DNA of 5,090 nt from Clostridiales bacterium (GCA_021202245.1 JAJQDK010000113.1:10076-15165), one strand, 5' to 3'; positions 1 to 5,072 are shown, counted from the first letter of the stretch. Notes: a model not told the origin generated them from the sequence alone. A program made the numbers and translations.

Positions 1-246
1 AGCTGCTTTTATTGCAGTCTTTTGATTGGTTTGAAAATAAAGTCTTTCAATGGCAAGAGCATCGGGACGGCATCGATTTAAGATTGCATAAAGCTCGTCA
101 TAAATGTATTCAAGTCTGGCATTAAAATCCGTGTGCGCCTGAGTTTCTACAGAGCCGTAGCCGATGGCCTTATATGAATTGGACTGAAAGTTGATTGCTC
201 CCCAACCAACAATAGCGTAGCCGGGGTCAATTCCGAACACTACCAA
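1..246 (-). CDS. ruvC: RuvC Holliday junction resolvase, N-terminal 82 codons (partial)
   Basis: RuvC is the dimeric endonuclease that cuts Holliday junctions symmetrically, working with the RuvAB branch-migration motor in recombinational repair. The N-terminus reads VVFGIDPGYAIVGWGAI, the family's first beta strand with the catalytic Asp (D7). The second acidic residue is E67 in the block ALAIERLYFQTNQKTA, matching E. coli E66. The remaining catalytic Asp residues lie beyond the window. I chose the TTG at 244-246 as start: it puts D7 at the usual position, and GGAGGT lies 6 nt upstream; no in-frame ATG is available there. A near-consensus promoter at 299-327 precedes it, giving a 5' UTR of about 45 nt. 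In many Clostridia ruvA and ruvB follow ruvC, but that cannot be seen here. Recognition is secure; only the exact start codon is open. Confidence 0.95.
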   Translation of the reverse strand, partial: MVVFGIDPGYAIVGWGAINFQSNSYKAIGYGSVETQAHTDFNARLEYIYDELYAILNRCRPDALAIERLYFQTNQKTAIKAA

Positions 247-298
247 AATATTACCTCCGCAATAAATTACAAAATGGTACAAAAACACAATTTAAAAC

Positions 299-327
299 AT
301 TATATCACAACAGACTTCATTTATCAA
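299..327 (-). promoter_or_regulatory. Sigma-A-type promoter of ruvC
   Basis: On the minus strand there is a -35 box TTGATA (322-327) and a -10 box TATAAT (299-304) separated by exactly 17 nt. This is five of six plus six of six consensus bases at optimal spacing. Transcription would start near 292 and lead directly into the ruvC ribosome binding site. No LexA-type operator was recognised around it. Confidence 0.8.
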
Positions 328-553
328 CATTTGCAGACGGAATTTATTGACTGAAATTTTGAAAATGAATTTTTAAACCTAAGTGTGAATCTAAGTATTT
401 ATACGCTTTAAATCTGTAGGAATTGATAATTTGAAGCGTTTTAAAGTCAATTCAATCAGAGCTTGATTTTAATGCTTTAGCTTTTTAATTTTTGAGCTGA
501 ATATTATTCAAGAGTATTATATCATTCTCGGTTAATTTATCAAGCTTTATGAC
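328..553. other. AT-rich intergenic stretch without a recognisable gene
   Basis: About 225 bp upstream of the ruvC promoter contain no open frame with a ribosome binding site on either strand. What can be seen is a strong leftward promoter (516-543) and a weak foldback between CGCTT near 404 and AAGCG near 434. The rest is low-complexity A/T. It may be a long leader, a small RNA gene, or decayed sequence. Confidence 0.5.
516..543 (-). promoter_or_regulatory. Strong leftward sigma-A-type promoter with no gene attached
   Basis: The minus strand carries TTGATA (538-543), a 16-nt spacer and TATAAT (516-521). The predicted start is near 509, about 180 nt upstream of the separate ruvC promoter. 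It lies just beyond a leftward terminator (554-581), so it would begin a new transcript. No coding frame follows before ruvC. It is therefore either a distal second promoter for ruvC or the promoter of a short non-coding RNA. The call rests on sequence match alone. Confidence 0.55.
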
Positions 554-581
554 AAAAAAGCACGCTGATTACACAACGTGC
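554..581 (-). terminator. Leftward intrinsic terminator lacking its gene
   Basis: Read leftward, the arms GCACG (577-581) and CGTGC (560-564), extendable by a T-G pair, enclose a loop of about 10-12 nt and are followed immediately by six T residues (554-559). This is a standard Rho-independent terminator shape. No leftward gene lies in front of it: the DNA to the right is a rightward phage remnant. The gene it once served has probably been lost or displaced. Confidence 0.65.
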
Positions 582-608
582 CGTTTAACTGAATTCAACT
601 CGAAGCAA

Positions 609-639
609 AGCCCGATGTAAGCTAGCTTAACATCGGGCT
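609..639. repeat. Near-perfect inverted repeat at the edge of the phage remnant
   Basis: AGCCCGATGT-AAGC (609-622) faces GCTTAACATCGGGCT (625-639) around a 2-nt centre, with one unpaired T in the right arm. Leftward it is followed by TTTGCTT, so it could act as a weak terminator in that direction. The right arm lies in the reading frame of the truncated capsid gene (residues NIGL), whereas the left arm is outside it. That fits either a foldback duplication formed when the phage DNA was cut, or an original terminator stem. Confidence 0.7.
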
Positions 640-1441
640 GATTAACGGCGACTATCCGCTGCTCTCAACGGCAATTGAGGGCGGACTGTTTCATCCTCGC
701 TGTAAGGACAGCACAAGCACGTATTATGAGGGCATAACCGCACTAAAGACGGTCAGTGATGACGAGCTTGCAGTGATGAGCGAGCGAGAGGAGCTTGAAG
801 CCGAGCAAAATTACGCAGCACGGCAGGTCAGGCGCTTTGAACGCAGAGAAAAATACAGCCTTGACCCCGACAACAGGCGCATTGCAGGGGCACGCAAAAA
901 ACAGTGGGAGAACAAGTCCGAAAAATTACAGAAAGAGCTTAACGATTTTGACAATAATAATCCTATTAAATCCGTTGCAAATTCGGATGAAAGTGGTATA
1001 ATAAACTACGCAAAGGCTTCAGATGTATTTCTTTTTGATGAAGATGAATTTCCTTTAAATGTAAATATAAAACCTGACGATATTATAAATGAACTTGAAA
1101 CTTCAGAAGTTGGTTCTGATACAATAGAATATCTTGAAAATAACAAATACAAATACAGCATAAGAATAAATTATGAACCTCAAACTCATTCTAACAGGGG
1201 TGACCAATGTGGCACTTTCATAAATATCTATATGGATAATATAGCAAATACAAGAGTCGCTGCTCAAACAGTAATACACGAAGTTGCTCATATGAGATAC
1301 GATATAGGCAATTGCCAATGGGCGGAGGCTGTTTGTATGGCAAAAGAAAAAATGCACATAATGAAGCGAACATACTTAACTGTGGAAGAAAAGCGCTATA
1401 TTGTAAAATTAGCACGTGAACATTATTCTAATCTAAATTGA
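626..1441 (+). pseudogene. 5'-truncated phage minor capsid protein with a C-terminal HExxH metallopeptidase-like domain
   Basis: The open frame starts directly after a TAG (623-625) with no start codon or ribosome binding site; a GTG/ATG at 773/776 is preceded by only a weak purine stretch. Counting from 626, residues 23-26 are HPRC within LFHPRCKDSTSTYYEG, the hallmark of the C-terminal part of Phage_min_cap2/MuF-like minor head proteins. A charged helical segment follows (about 55-105, containing QVRRFERREKYSLDPDNRR). The usual N-terminal several hundred residues are missing. From about residue 110 the sequence changes to an AT-rich domain. It ends in IHEVAHMRY (HExxH at 218-222) with E234 in CQWAEAVC as a possible third zinc ligand, a zincin layout like that of ImmA/IrrE-type and phage toxin peptidases. 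Minor head proteins carrying C-terminal toxin domains are known in Firmicutes prophages (MuF polymorphic toxins). The truncation makes it a probable relic; peptidase activity is inference. Confidence 0.75.
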
Positions 1442-1460
1442 AAAAAAGGCGGTTACAAAA

Positions 1461-1646
1461 ATGGAAAATACTTATAGTGCAGCAGATATTATAGAACAAC
1501 TGCAAGAGGGAAAAGTTATAAAATGTTTGGATTGTAAAGAGGGACATTATATTACAACAGCAAAAGATATAAAATTATCTCATGAATTTCACTGTAATAA
1601 ATGTGGTAGCGTTGTGCGAGTTACACCTAATATAATAGTTGAGTAA
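1461..1646 (+). CDS. Small zinc-ribbon protein, 61 aa, function unknown
   Basis: The 61-residue product has two CxxC knuckles, C22-x2-C25 (KCLDCKEG) and C45-x2-C48 (HCNKCGS), spaced as in a classical four-cysteine zinc ribbon. The N-terminal 17 residues look helical (SAADIIEQLQEG). AGGCGG lies 8 nt before the ATG. It begins 19 nt after the peptidase-bearing capsid remnant, shares its low GC, and is followed by its own terminator, so the two appear to form one cargo unit. In phage MuF-toxin loci the gene after the toxin often encodes immunity. That role is possible here by position only; a DNA-binding or regulatory zinc ribbon is equally compatible. I do not recognise a named family. Confidence 0.75.
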   Translation: MENTYSAADIIEQLQEGKVIKCLDCKEGHYITTAKDIKLSHEFHCNKCGSVVRVTPNIIVE

Positions 1647-1674
1647 TTCTAAGGATAAATAAGCCAAATAAATC

Positions 1675-1704
1675 AAGCACTTACAGAGATGTAGGTGCTT
1701 TTTT
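1675..1704 (+). terminator. Intrinsic terminator after the zinc-ribbon gene
   Basis: AAGCACTTACA (1675-1685) pairs with TGTAGGTGCTT (1690-1700) as an 11-bp stem with one T-G wobble and a GAGA loop. The stem runs straight into a T tract (TTTTTT including the last stem bases, to 1704). It lies about 30 nt after the stop of the 61-aa gene and closes the peptidase/zinc-ribbon unit. Confidence 0.9.
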
Positions 1705-1737
1705 AATGCTCAAAAATAAGAAAGCGAGGAAAATTAA

Positions 1738-1908
1738 ATGTATGTACTTTTGATTTTACTTTACGTATTGTCAGCTAACGGCGTTGCGGTACCGACAGGG
1801 TGCTTTGTTGCAGCGTGGATTATGGCAGGCATAAGGCTTATACTTCAAGTCTTTTGCGGACTTGTTAAGTTAGGCACCTTTAAAGTTTCGGGAGGTGATG
1901 AAAAATGA
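1738..1908 (+). CDS. Small hydrophobic phage-type protein, 56 aa
   Basis: The frame runs from ATG (1738-1740), preceded by GAGGA at a spacing of about 7 nt, to TGA (1906-1908). The product starts MYVLLILLYVLSANGVAVPT and continues through CFVAAWIMAGIRLILQVFCGL. Two hydrophobic segments (about residues 2-13 and 22-42) make a small membrane protein likely; a clear signal-peptidase site is not visible. It overlaps the next gene by 4 nt (ATGA), so the pair is translationally coupled. Tiny hydrophobic proteins of this kind are common between morphogenesis genes of Firmicutes phages. I do not recognise a defined function. Base composition is GC-richer than the preceding cargo module and like the capsid remnant, so it probably belongs to the phage backbone. 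Confidence 0.6.
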   Translation: MYVLLILLYVLSANGVAVPTGCFVAAWIMAGIRLILQVFCGLVKLGTFKVSGGDEK

Positions 1909-2018
1909 AAGTAAAGGTAATTAAGAGATTTTACGACAAGCAGGAGGATTTAAAACTGTTAATTGATAGTTATCAGAGCTTGAACAAACACATTTACAAT
2001 CCAGTATGGATAGATTAA
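1905..2018 (+). pseudogene. Phage head-region small protein, cut short by a CRISPR repeat
   Basis: The start ATG (1905-1907) overlaps the previous stop and has GGAGGTG about 8 nt upstream, a strong site. The product begins MKVKVIKRFYDKQEDLKL, which resembles the opening of small phage/prophage proteins (MKVKVIKRF-x-DK, normally about 60-100 aa) found near capsid genes. After residue 18 the resemblance stops. Residues 19-29 come from a 33-nt stretch of unknown origin (1959-1991), and the last eight residues and the TAA (2016-2018) are encoded by the CRISPR repeat at 1992-2021. With 37 residues it is most likely the 5' stump of a gene interrupted where prophage and array meet. The strong ribosome binding site means the stump could still be translated. 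Confidence 0.6.
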
Positions 2019-2021
2019 AAG
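1992..2021 (-). repeat. Isolated, perfect CRISPR repeat at the leader-distal end
   Basis: This 30-bp copy is identical to the consensus of the main array (on + starting ATTTACAATCC, ending GATTAAAAG), yet lies 374 bp from the nearest other repeat. It forms the outer boundary of the array against the phage remnant, and its bases close the reading frame of the gene at 1905. The distal repeat of an array is normally the one that decays; this one has not. Strand is given as the inferred direction of pre-crRNA transcription. Confidence 0.95.
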
Positions 2022-2058
2022 ACAAAATCATTCAAATAAATTGGCTGCATTTATTCTA

Positions 2059-2356
2059 TTATTCCGCTTCTGTATCTGCTTTTGTCAATCGCTCAAATTC
2101 TGCCTCAATCAACTTGTTCACCGCCGCACTTTTACTAACTCCGCCCATTTTTTCGCATATAAGTTCTATTTTATACGCTTCGTCTTTTTTTGATATAAAT
2201 ATTTAAAGTCTTATAATGATTTCGTGCATATTTGTTGTTAGCCCTAATCCGTGCAGCTGAATTTTTAGGTTTCTTTTTTTCTGTTTTTTCAGCTGTTAAA
2301 GCAGAACCGTTTTTGCTCTTGGCGTTGTCATTATCAAATAAATTATAATCAAACAT
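2059..2356 (-). pseudogene. Ribbon-helix-helix DNA-binding protein gene inside the CRISPR array, frameshifted
   Basis: The start is ATG at 2354-2356 with GAGG about 7 nt upstream. The first 57 codons (MFDYNLFDNDNAKSKN..., then a Lys-rich linker with TEKKKPKNSAARIRANN and NHYKTLNIYIKK) lead into a run of seven A residues (T run at 2185-2191 on +). As written, the frame then ends at 2171 after RRSV. Removing one A restores DEAYKIELICEKMGG and SKSAAVNKLIEAEFERL up to a TAA at 2059-2061. That gives a 98-aa protein whose C-terminal 50 residues fit an RHH fold: strand TLNIYIKK, helix A, turn, helix B. Such proteins are typical small repressors of plasmids, integrative elements and toxin-antitoxin modules. 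The gene lies between CRISPR repeats, 39 bp from one and 37 bp from the other, and reads in the same direction as the array. A read error in the A-run is an alternative to a real mutation. Confidence 0.7.
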
Positions 2357-2395
2357 TATTAAACCTCTTTCGTTGTAGTATATTATTACGATTAA

Positions 2396-3475
2396 ATTTA
2401 CAATCCAGTATGGATAGATTAAAAGATTAACAGCGGCTGCTGTCAGCATATGCATTGCGGTATTTACAATCCAGTATGGATAGATTAAAAGCGATTGTTA
2501 TAAAGCAAACAAGAAAATGACACCGAAATTTACAATCCAGTATGGATAGATTAAAAGATTGCATATTCTTCATTGTTTACGGTTAATTCCGTATTTACAA
2601 TCCAGTATGGATAGATTAAAAGAGATGGACGGTATTTTACAAGTGTAAGCACATCATATTTACAATCCAGTATGGATAGATTAAAAGAATTTTAAGTTAA
2701 AATTAAAGCGAAAATTGAAAAAATTTACAATCCAGTATGGATAGATTAAAAGACTGTTACACTCAAGTACAGTATATCATTACTGTCATTTACAATCCAG
2801 TATGGATAGATTAAAAGTTGTGTAAATTTAATAGAATTTACAACGTCGCAAATTTACAATCCAGTATGGATAGATTAAAAGACGACGACCTCGTGGCACA
2901 GTTAAGCGGCAGAAAATAATTTACAATCCAGTATGGATAGATTAAAAGCCTACGAGATGGAGACCGGCGAGCTCACCGCAGTAATTTACAATCCAGTATG
3001 GATAGATTAAAAGTCAATTCTGTTTGTTCGCGCTTTTGCATTTTACGTGATTTACAATCCAGTATGGATAGATTAAAAGCACTTTTCAGCGAGGCTTTAT
3101 CATTTTCGGACAATATTTACAATCCAGTATGGATAGATTAAAAGCGTTTACAACCGCTGCCACAATTCCGCTGCCTACAGATTTACAATCCAGTATGGAT
3201 AGATTAAAAGGTGGCGCAGGTTTCAAGAATAAATCCTGCGTTTGCCGATTTACAATCCAGCATGGATAGATTAAAAGTGCAGTATCAATATAATCTGCAA
3301 CAGCCTTGTTAGAATTTACAATCCAGTATGGATAGATTAAAAGTTCCGGCCGACAGTGTCGTACTGTTTGTAATTTTTAAATTTACAATCCAGTATGGAT
3401 AGATTAAAAGTTGAATTATTTTTTTACGCTTAAAGTATCACCTTTATTTACAATCCAGTATGGATAGATTAAAAG
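2396..3475 (-). CRISPR. CRISPR array: 17 repeats of 30 bp, 16 spacers (type I-B-like)
   Basis: Repeats start (on +) at 2396, 2462, 2528, 2593, 2658, 2723, 2788, 2852, 2919, 2984, 3050, 3115, 3181, 3248, 3314, 3381 and 3446. Spacers are 34-37 nt and all different. Only the copy at 3248 deviates (C for T at 3261). Each repeat has a short hairpin, ATCCA-TAC-TGGAT on the minus strand, leaving TGTAAAT at the 3' end. Minus-strand transcription is inferred for three reasons: cas1, cas2 and leader all lie to the right and read left; the minus-strand repeat (CTTTTAAT...TGTAAAT) aligns with clostridial I-B repeats as I recall them (GTTTTAT...ATGTAAAT in C. difficile); and the hairpin would leave an 8-nt handle TTGTAAAT. 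The plus-strand end ATTAAAAG also resembles a handle of the AUUGAAAG kind, so the direction is likely but not proven. A further repeat lies at 1992-2021. Confidence 0.97.
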
Positions 3476-3488
3476 GCGTTTGCATAAA

Positions 3489-3514
3489 AGTATAGTGTTT
3501 ATCAATAGTATCAA
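3489..3514 (-). promoter_or_regulatory. Candidate pre-crRNA promoter in the leader
   Basis: Leftward, TATACT (3489-3494) is a good -10 box placed 13 nt before the first repeat, so transcription would start almost at the repeat. The best -35 candidate, TTGATA (3509-3514), is only 14 nt away, shorter than optimal. The -10 is convincing; the -35 is not. Confidence 0.4.
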
Positions 3515-3536
3515 GTATTGTTTTGTCGACCTCCCT

Positions 3537-3560
3537 CAAAATAAATCAAAATTTATTTTG
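3537..3560. repeat. 10-bp perfect hairpin in the leader
   Basis: CAAAATAAAT (3537-3546) and ATTTATTTTG (3551-3560) are perfectly complementary around the loop CAAA. The stem is almost pure A/T, and neither side is followed by a long T tract typical of terminators. It lies about 60-85 bp from the first repeat and may be a bend or binding site for an architectural protein. Confidence 0.6.
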
Positions 3561-3658
3561 GACAGGAAAACCAAAATGCAAATTTTATGATAAACATCAT
3601 ACTATCAAATAAGAAACTTAACCTGTGAGGGCATAGTAAATAACAGTGTGTTTCGGCA

Positions 3659-3692
3659 GTAATCAGTAAATGACATCAATTCAACTGATTAC
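3659..3692. repeat. 9-bp inverted repeat in the leader, operator-like
   Basis: GTAATCAGT (3659-3667) and ACTGATTAC (3684-3692) are perfect inverted copies separated by 16 bp. The centre-to-centre distance of 25 bp is a little over two helical turns, as for a dimer binding two half-sites. No regulator is identified. Confidence 0.5.
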
Positions 3693-3796
3693 AATGTTCC
3701 CTGTCACCTTCAGAGATTTGAGGCATCTTGCCGTAAGTTATATCTCAGTCAACCCCACTGCATTTTCAGCCTATGAGGGGTCGACAAAAAATATTG

Positions 3797-4075
3797 CTAC
3801 AAAAAGTTTGAGGTTTTATCATCCGCAACTCCTAAAAATTCTTTATCTAACCAGCGCTCCTCACGGGTATGAAACATAATAACAGAATCTTTATCTTTGC
3901 GAATGTAAACACTAAGCTCTTTTTTTAAAGCCAAAGCATTCGGCCTGCTGATGTCGCCCTCAAAGACGGAATTTTGAATATGAATAAGATATTTTTTGCA
4001 GATTTTAAAAACCTTAGGCAAAATCTTCTTACCCTTATCATCAGTTACTATATCATATACAAGTATAACATACAA
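3797..4075 (-). CDS. cas2: Cas2, CRISPR adaptation protein
   Basis: Cas2 is the central dimer of the Cas1-Cas2 integrase that inserts new spacers at the leader end. The 92-aa length is normal. The start MYVILVYDIV gives the ferredoxin-like first strand with the conserved Asp (D8). The middle has KICKKYLIHIQNSVFEGDI, the block RKYL-x-x-x-QNSVFEG of the family, and the C-terminus has the characteristic TSNFL. Initiation is at TTG (4073-4075): the nearby ATG at 4066-4068 is out of frame. The start lies 3 nt after the cas1 stop, with GGCGG inside the end of cas1 acting as ribosome binding site, so translation is probably coupled to cas1. The reading frame is intact, unlike cas1. Sequence style fits Cas2 of clostridial type I-B systems. 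Confidence 0.95.
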   Translation of the reverse strand: MYVILVYDIVTDDKGKKILPKVFKICKKYLIHIQNSVFEGDISRPNALALKKELSVYIRKDKDSVIMFHTREERWLDKEFLGVADDKTSNFL

Positions 4076-4078
4076 ATA

Positions 4079-5072
4079 CTACCGCCAAATTTCAAAACCT
4101 TTATATTCTTTTTCACCGATAATATGCTTTATCAATTTATATAATTCCAAACGAATTAAGAATTGATATGAAACATTTTTATTTAATTTCTTGTGAAAAA
4201 TAGTTGTTTTCAATTTGTTATCAAGCTCACATAATATTGTACGTGAAGCCTTATCGGTAAGCTGAAGTCCGTTGAGCCCGGCAACAAAGCTGTTTTCGGT
4301 AATCTGATTGCGATTCAGCAAGGAAAAAATCAATCTGTCTGCGATAAGCGGTTTGAACACCTCCGAAACATCCAAAGCAAGAGAAAATCTTCTCGCTCCG
4401 GGCTGATGTAAAAAGCTGACAGTCGGATTAAGCTGTGTTTTATAAATTTCAGCCAGAGTCTTGGTATAAACAAGCGAATTTACAAATGATATAAGACTGT
4501 TTATCATATTGTCAGCAGGGTGATAAACACGCTTATTAAAATCTACATTTTTGATCAATGATAATATTCCAAGCCTTGTAATATTCCTGCCTTATATTTC
4601 CCTCTATTCCCATTAGCTCTTCTATGGTTGAAACGTCGTCCAGCTTTTGCCGCAAATCTTCAATAACATACATATATTCCGAAACATTCTTTCCTCTGCC
4701 GTTGTAATATCTCAGATTTCGATAAATATTAAACGATGCTGCTTTAATAAATTCTTTAGCGATACTCAGTCTGTTTGAATAATCAGTGTAAGCGAGAACT
4801 TGTTTTACAAGCAACTGTCCGGCAAGCTTGGTTTCCTTAGGATAAAAACTTCCGATATAAAACTGATAATAATTAAAAAAATGAACGATTATTCCGTATT
4901 TCGAAAAAAGATTCAACAGCTTAGAAGTTACTGTGATTTCATTCATAATATAGATTTCCTTAATGTTTTCAATAGGCAAATCCTTTGTTTGACCTTCAAA
5001 GGTCGTAAATCTGAGCGTGTTGTCCTTTTGAACAAGGTTTCCGGTAGAATAAATATAATAGTTCTCTTGCAT
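4079..5072 (-). pseudogene. cas1: Cas1 integrase (Cas1b/type I-B-like), broken by a one-base frameshift
   Basis: Cas1 is the metal-dependent integrase of spacer acquisition. Translation starts at ATG 5070-5072 behind AGAGGTGA. The first frame gives 178 residues including EELMGIEGNIRQEYYKAW with the catalytic Glu (E157), then runs into TAA at 4536. The second frame resumes with NVDFNKRVYHPADNMINS and holds SFLHQPGARRFSLALDVSE, with the catalytic His and Asp, ending FEIWR at 4079. The break is in a run of five A residues (T run 4548-4552). With four A residues the two parts join as IIIDQ-NVDFNKR into a 330-aa protein, the usual Cas1b length, with E157, H222 and D234. As read, no single product carries the whole active site. 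A TTG at 4556-4558 could start the distal part, but no good ribosome binding site is seen. Either a recent mutation or a base-calling error. A cas4 gene is expected upstream, beyond the edge. Confidence 0.93.

Larger units (their letters stand above)
3521..3789. repeat. Inverted GTCGACC boxes bracketing the leader
   Basis: TTTTGTCGACC (3521-3531) and GGTCGACAAAA (3779-3789) are exact 11-bp inverted copies, one near each end of the leader. The similarity extends imperfectly outward (TATTG against CAATA) and inward (CTCA). The right copy starts 8 bp after the cas2 stop. A role as adaptation or protein-binding anchor is inference. Confidence 0.6.
3476..3796 (-). promoter_or_regulatory. CRISPR leader region between cas2 and the first repeat
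   Basis: This non-coding stretch of 321 bp separates the cas2 stop (3797) from the leader-proximal repeat (3446-3475). That position is where spacers are acquired and pre-crRNA transcription starts. It is AT-rich near the array and contains three symmetrical elements, listed separately: GTCGACC boxes facing each other at both ends, a 10-bp stem at 3537-3560 and a 9-bp stem at 3659-3692. An open frame on + (3670-3879) runs antisense into cas2 and is not credible as a gene. The 36 nt next to the repeat are spacer-sized, but no repeat follows them, so I treat them as leader. Confidence 0.8.

Noticed and set aside
795..1415. Alternative frames over the capsid/peptidase remnant (795-1001 +, 1103-1357 -, 1218-1415 -)
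   Set aside because: They are shadows of the frame holding HPRC and HEVAH and have no ribosome binding sites or family features.
1401..1429. Possible promoter TTGTAA-17-TATTCT before the zinc-ribbon gene
   Set aside because: Only four of six bases match in each box, and it lies within coding sequence of an AT-rich gene where such matches are common by chance.
1926..1956. Possible degenerate CRISPR repeat one spacer length to the left of the isolated repeat
   Set aside because: Only about 13 of 30 bases match without gaps, mostly TTTAAAA, and the stretch encodes the recognisable FYDKQEDLK part of a phage protein.
2006..2206. Open frame on + across the RHH gene, starting in the isolated repeat
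   Set aside because: It is antisense to the RHH gene, has no ribosome binding site, and its start lies inside the CRISPR repeat.
2357..2455. Upstream extension of the RHH frame to an ATG at 2455
   Set aside because: That start lies in a spacer and the extension translates a CRISPR repeat. The ATG at 2354-2356 has a proper ribosome binding site.
3476..3511. A seventeenth array spacer next to the leader
   Set aside because: The length fits, but no repeat or degenerate repeat follows, so it is better read as leader with the -10 box.
3670..3879. 69-aa open frame on + across the leader and the end of cas2
   Set aside because: It is antisense to cas2, has no ribosome binding site, and its protein resembles nothing I recognise; the leader explains the region.
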